Positions 60,914-64,000 of a stretch of 64,000 nucleotides of DNA are shown piece by piece (position 1 is the stretch's first letter; every line of letters starts with the position of its first letter). The DNA comes from Asanoa siamensis. Its GTDB lineage: Bacteria; Actinomycetota; Actinomycetes; Mycobacteriales; Micromonosporaceae. The notes under the pieces are model-generated. The model did no database searches. It worked only from the letters and a program-made list of their open reading frames with translations, and was not told the origin of the DNA. The stretch spans positions 56,922-120,921 of the forward strand of contig NZ_BONE01000019.1 of the NCBI RefSeq assembly GCF_016862555.1. Direction: 5' to 3'. A program made the translations under genes and the position numbers.

Positions 60914-61543
60914 ATGATGTGCGAGCACGTCCGGGTCGCGCTGTCGGCGCGGCTCGATGGGGAGGCTCCGCCGGCGACCGCCGCGGAGATCGACGCGCAT
61001 ACCGCCACCTGCCCGGGCTGCCAGGCCTGGCTGGCCGGTGCGGAGCGGCTCGATCTCCTGGTCAGGGCCACTCCGGCGCCGACGCAGGACCTCACCGCGC
61101 GCGTGCTCACCGCCGTCGCCACCGACCAGCGCCGCCGGTCCGCGGCCGAGCCGGTCGCCCGCCGCCAGGTGCTGCGGGTCGCGGTCGGCGTGCTCGCCGT
61201 CGCCCAACTCGTCTCGGCCGTCCAGGCGCTGCTCGGCGTCGAGGGTGCCCTCGGCGCGCACGCCACCCGGGAGATGGCCTGCTTCGACATCGCGCTCGCG
61301 GTCGGCTTCGCGCTGGCGGCCCTGCGCCCCGAGCGGGCCCGGGCGCTGCTGCCGGTCGCGCTCGTGCTCGCCCTCTGCCTCGCCGCCACGAGCGCGGTCG
61401 ACGTGGCCAACGGCCGTACCGCCGTCGTGCACGAGATCGGGCACCTGGCCGCGGTCGTCCAGGCGGCCGCGCTCTGGGCGCTCGGCCGCGGCGGCCCCCG
61501 GACCACCCCGCTGACCCCCGCGACCGCGGCAGGTCGCGGGTGA
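60914..61543 (+). CDS. Zinc-finger anti-sigma factor with membrane domain
   Basis: The 209-residue protein begins with a ZAS-type zinc finger, His/Cys motif in MCEHVRVALSARLDGEAPP and AHTATCPGCQAWL (HxxxCxxC), followed by five predicted helices (residues 92-190). The finger should bind the ECF sigma encoded divergently at 60792. It is unusual that sigma and anti-sigma are divergent rather than co-transcribed. Two ATG codons are possible (60914 and 60917). The stop overlaps the CopC-CopD start (GTGA). Confidence 0.9.
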   Translation: MMCEHVRVALSARLDGEAPPATAAEIDAHTATCPGCQAWLAGAERLDLLVRATPAPTQDLTARVLTAVATDQRRRSAAEPVARRQVLRVAVGVLAVAQLVSAVQALLGVEGALGAHATREMACFDIALAVGFALAALRPERARALLPVALVLALCLAATSAVDVANGRTAVVHEIGHLAAVVQAAALWALGRGGPRTTPLTPATAAGRG

Positions 61544-63195
61544 GCCGGGTCGCCGCACGGTTCGTCGTCGTCGCCGCCCTCGTCGTCGGCTGGGCGGCCG
61601 TCTTCCTGGCGCCGGCCGCCCCGGCCAGCGCGCACGCGGTGCTGGAGAGCACCAGCCCGGCCGCCAACTCGATCGTCCAGGCGGCGCCGCCCGAGATCGT
61701 GCTGACCTTCAGCGAGGGCGTCCGGCAGGTGGCCGACAAGATCCACGTGATCGCGCCGGACGGCTCGCGCGCGGACGCGGGTGAGCCCGAGTTCGCCGGC
61801 GGCACCGTCCGGATCCCGCTCAAGTCGGGCGGCGCGAACGGCACCTACCTGGTCAACTACCGGGTGATCTCGGCCGACAGCCACCCGGTCGCCGGCGCGT
61901 TCACGTACTCGGTCGGCGCGCCGTCGGCCGCGCCGCCGACCGACACCAACGCGACCCCGGTCGAGGAGAGCACCTTCCTCAAGATCGCGTTCCCGGTCGT
62001 CAAATACCTCGGGTACGCCGGCCTGGTGCTGCTGGTCGGCCCGGCGCTCGTGCTCGCGCTGCTCTGGCCACAGCGCCTGTCCCGCGAGAAACCGGCCCGG
62101 CTGGCCTGGCTCGGCCTCGGGCTCATCGGCTTCTCGACGGTCGCCGACCTGTTCCTGCAGGCGCCGTACACGACCGGCGGCGGCTACTTCGACGGCGTGG
62201 CGCTGCGGGACGTGCTGGCCAGCACGTTCGGCACGGCGCACCTGATCCGCATCGGCGTGCTGATCGCCTCGACGTTCCTGCTCCGCCCGCTGCTCTCCGG
62301 CCGCAGCGGGACGGCCGACCGCGTGCTGCTGGTCGTGCTCGGCGTGGTCGGGCTGGCCACCTGGCCCGTCTCGGGTCACCCGGGCGCGTCGCCGGTGCCG
62401 GCGGTCTCCGTCGTCGTCGACATGGCGCACCTCGCCGGCATGGCGGTCTGGCTGGGCGGCCTGATCATGCTGGTCGCGTTCCTGTTCCGGCAGGCGGAGC
62501 CCCGCGAGTTGAGCGCGATCCTGCCGGTCTGGTCGCGCTGGGCGACGCTCGCCGTGACCGCCCTCTTCCTCGCCGGCGTCGTACAGGCGCTGATCGAGAT
62601 CTCCTCGTTCGGGGCGCTGTTCAAGACGACGTACGGGCAGCTGATCATCGCCAAGGTCGTGCTGTTCGGTGTCGTGCTGGGCGTGGCCGCGCTCTCCCGC
62701 GGCATGGTCCGCCGGGGTGCCGCGCCCGACGATCCCCGGCCGTTGCGCCGGGCGGTGCTGATCGAGGTCGCGGGGATCGCGGTCGTGCTGGCGCTGACAT
62801 CGGTGCTGGTGCAGACCACCCCGGCCCGCACGGCGGTGGCCAACTCGACCTCCTCGCAGCAACAGCAGGCGGGCTACTACTCGGCCATGATCACGACCAG
62901 CCCGAAGCTCAACCTGCAGGTCGAGGTCGACCCGGCGCAGCAGGGCAACAACGACGTCCACCTGTACGCGTACACGAAGGACAACCAGCCGCAGGTCGTC
63001 GTCGAGTGGAAGGGCACCGCGTCGCTGCCCTCGGCCGGCATCGAGGCGATCGACATCCCGCTGCTCGGCCTCGCACCGACCCACGCCAGCGGCGCCATCC
63101 AACTGCCCCGCCCCGGGCAGTGGGAGCTCAAGTTCGTCGTCCGTATCTCCGACATCGACCAGGCCACGGTGACCGCCACCGTGCCCGTCACGTAG
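61540..63195 (+). CDS. CopC-CopD fusion, copper transport protein
   Basis: The 551-residue protein has a signal peptide ending PASAHAVLEST, with the N-terminal His that binds Cu(II) in CopC, the CopC fold (EIVLTFSEGVRQ, HPVAGAFTYSV), then an eight-helix CopD domain (LVGPALVLALLW to VVLFGVVLGVAALSRG with HLAGMAVWLGGL) and a C-terminal 100-residue YtkA-like domain (NDVHLYAYTKDNQPQVVVEW). It should import or sequester copper. It follows the anti-sigma gene with a GTGA overlap. Confidence 0.93.
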   Translation: MSRVAARFVVVAALVVGWAAVFLAPAAPASAHAVLESTSPAANSIVQAAPPEIVLTFSEGVRQVADKIHVIAPDGSRADAGEPEFAGGTVRIPLKSGGANGTYLVNYRVISADSHPVAGAFTYSVGAPSAAPPTDTNATPVEESTFLKIAFPVVKYLGYAGLVLLVGPALVLALLWPQRLSREKPARLAWLGLGLIGFSTVADLFLQAPYTTGGGYFDGVALRDVLASTFGTAHLIRIGVLIASTFLLRPLLSGRSGTADRVLLVVLGVVGLATWPVSGHPGASPVPAVSVVVDMAHLAGMAVWLGGLIMLVAFLFRQAEPRELSAILPVWSRWATLAVTALFLAGVVQALIEISSFGALFKTTYGQLIIAKVVLFGVVLGVAALSRGMVRRGAAPDDPRPLRRAVLIEVAGIAVVLALTSVLVQTTPARTAVANSTSSQQQQAGYYSAMITTSPKLNLQVEVDPAQQGNNDVHLYAYTKDNQPQVVVEWKGTASLPSAGIEAIDIPLLGLAPTHASGAIQLPRPGQWELKFVVRISDIDQATVTATVPVT

Positions 63196-63211
63196 GAAAG
63201 GCTCACCACTG

Positions 63212-63937
63212 ATGATCCGCAACCGGCTGGCCAAGGCGGCCGCCCTCAGCGCCGGCGCCGTCCTGGTCGCCCTCGGCATCGCCGGTCCGGCGTTCGCGCA
63301 CGTCACGGTCAACCCCAACTCCGCGACCCAGGGTGGGTACGGGCGGGTGGCGTTCCGCGTGCCCAACGAGAGCGACACGGCGTCGACCATGAAGCTCGAG
63401 ATCAACCTGCCCGAGGACGCGCCCGTCGCGTCGGTGTCGACGATGCCGGTGCAGGGTTGGACGGTGGCGGTCGAGAAGCGCAAGCTGGCGACGCCGCTGG
63501 AGGTGCACGGCAGCCAGGTGACCGAGGTGGTCGGCAAGCTGACCTTCACGGCAGCCGCCGGTGGCGGGGTCAAGCCAGGCGAGTTCCAGGAGTTCCCTGT
63601 CTCCATGGGCCCGCTGCCGGAGAAGGACCAGATGATTTTCAAGGTCCTGCAGACCTACTCGGACGGTGAGGTCTCGCGCTGGATCGACGAGCCGGTCGCG
63701 GGCGGCGAGGAGCCGGAGAGCCCGGCGCCGGTGCTGAAGCTGGCCAAGGCGGCCGACACCGCCGCGGCTGCCGCGCCGACGACCGGGCCGTCGGTGTCCG
63801 CCGTCGCCGCTTCGGACGCTGATTCGTCGTCGTCGTCGGGCGCGGCGATGGGGCTGGGCATCGCGGGTCTGGTCGCGGGTGTGCTCGGGCTCGTGCTCGG
63901 CGGCGTGGCGTTCCTGCGTACGCGATCGTCTTCTTAG
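63212..63937 (+). CDS. YcnI-family copper-binding membrane protein
   Basis: The 241-residue protein has a signal peptide ending GPAFAHVTVNPNSAT, where the mature N-terminal His with a Trp (VQGWTVAVEKRK) forms the YcnI (DUF1775) copper site, then a beta domain and, after an Ala/Pro/Ser linker, a C-terminal transmembrane anchor with RTRSSS tail. YcnI and CopC-CopD occur together widely. It is separated from the preceding stop by 16 bases. Confidence 0.93.
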   Translation: MIRNRLAKAAALSAGAVLVALGIAGPAFAHVTVNPNSATQGGYGRVAFRVPNESDTASTMKLEINLPEDAPVASVSTMPVQGWTVAVEKRKLATPLEVHGSQVTEVVGKLTFTAAAGGGVKPGEFQEFPVSMGPLPEKDQMIFKVLQTYSDGEVSRWIDEPVAGGEEPESPAPVLKLAKAADTAAAAAPTTGPSVSAVAASDADSSSSSGAAMGLGIAGLVAGVLGLVLGGVAFLRTRSSS

Positions 63938-63954
63938 GTCTGTCGACCGGCGGA

Positions 63955-64000
63955 CCCGCCGGTCCGGGGCGTTGTCCCTGGACCGGCGGGGTTTTTTTTT
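63955..64000 (+). terminator. Strong rho-independent terminator after ycnI-type gene
   Basis: CCCGCCGGTCC (63955-63965) pairs with GGACCGGCGGG (63980-63990) across a 14-base loop, followed by a run of nine T to the window end. It ends the copper operon. Confidence 0.95.

Overview
The window is a stretch of chromosome from a very GC-rich filamentous actinomycete. The GC-rich third codon positions, frequent GTG starts, many ATGA or GTGA stop/start overlaps, ECF42 and SigE-type sigma factors, F420-type oxidoreductase, T7SS-type WXG genes and the pair DUF4142/Pecanex-like all point to Micromonosporaceae, but the genus cannot be fixed from the sequence alone. No replication origin, rRNA, integrase, transposase or CRISPR array is visible.

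Layout. Bases 163-9172 hold an aldo/keto reductase and, on the minus strand, a complete histidine-utilisation operon (RpiR-type regulator, hutU, an M20 amidohydrolase, hutF, hutI, hutH). It uses the formimidoylglutamate deiminase branch but has no recognisable hutG, so the M20 enzyme is the natural candidate for the last step. Bases 9262-11852 hold small single-function genes. Bases 11889-14578 (minus) are a type VII secretion-like polymorphic toxin locus: YbaB-like and EspC-like genes, a CpnT-type delivery domain, an EndoU RNase toxin in the same frame after a TAA stop, and two paralogous 145-residue putative immunity proteins. Bases 14780-21510 hold an aldehyde dehydrogenase, a ribose-type sugar ABC importer and a secreted discoidin-domain protein. 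Bases 21562-25915 are a NarL-type two-component system, with an odd translationally coupled 80-codon frame between kinase and regulator, followed by a two-gene ABC exporter. argS, an ECF42 sigma factor with its YCII partner, and a SigE-type sigma factor coupled to an FtsX-ectodomain protein follow to 31225.

Bases 31337-34211 include an LLM-class oxidoreductase, an acyltransferase whose start sits in a tandem palindromic operator, a short-variable-arm tRNA with anticodon UAG and a 60-bp minisatellite. Bases 34212-38698 hold a second exporter with a second NarL-type system and a small membrane protein. Bases 38805-43383 are a flavin reductase with a cytochrome-b/ferredoxin fusion and two secreted proteins. 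A 1260-residue secreted glycosidase/phosphoesterase follows. Two nearby genes, an epimerase and a PAP2 phosphatase, each carry an apparent one-base deletion. A third NarL-type system (51356-53070) lies beside a second copy of the small membrane protein family.

Bases 54643-57182 form the most island-like segment: an Xre regulator with a strong inverted-repeat operator, an ImmA/IrrE protease and a PIN-like protein. The segment lies between roughly 55-bp direct repeats and abuts a second copy of the UAG-anticodon tRNA, in the opposite orientation to the first. The window ends (57237-63937) with a copper/thiol-redox cluster: peroxiredoxin, membrane protein, DsbA-like protein, MauE-like protein, divergent ECF sigma and zinc-finger anti-sigma, CopC-CopD fusion and YcnI, closed by a strong terminator.
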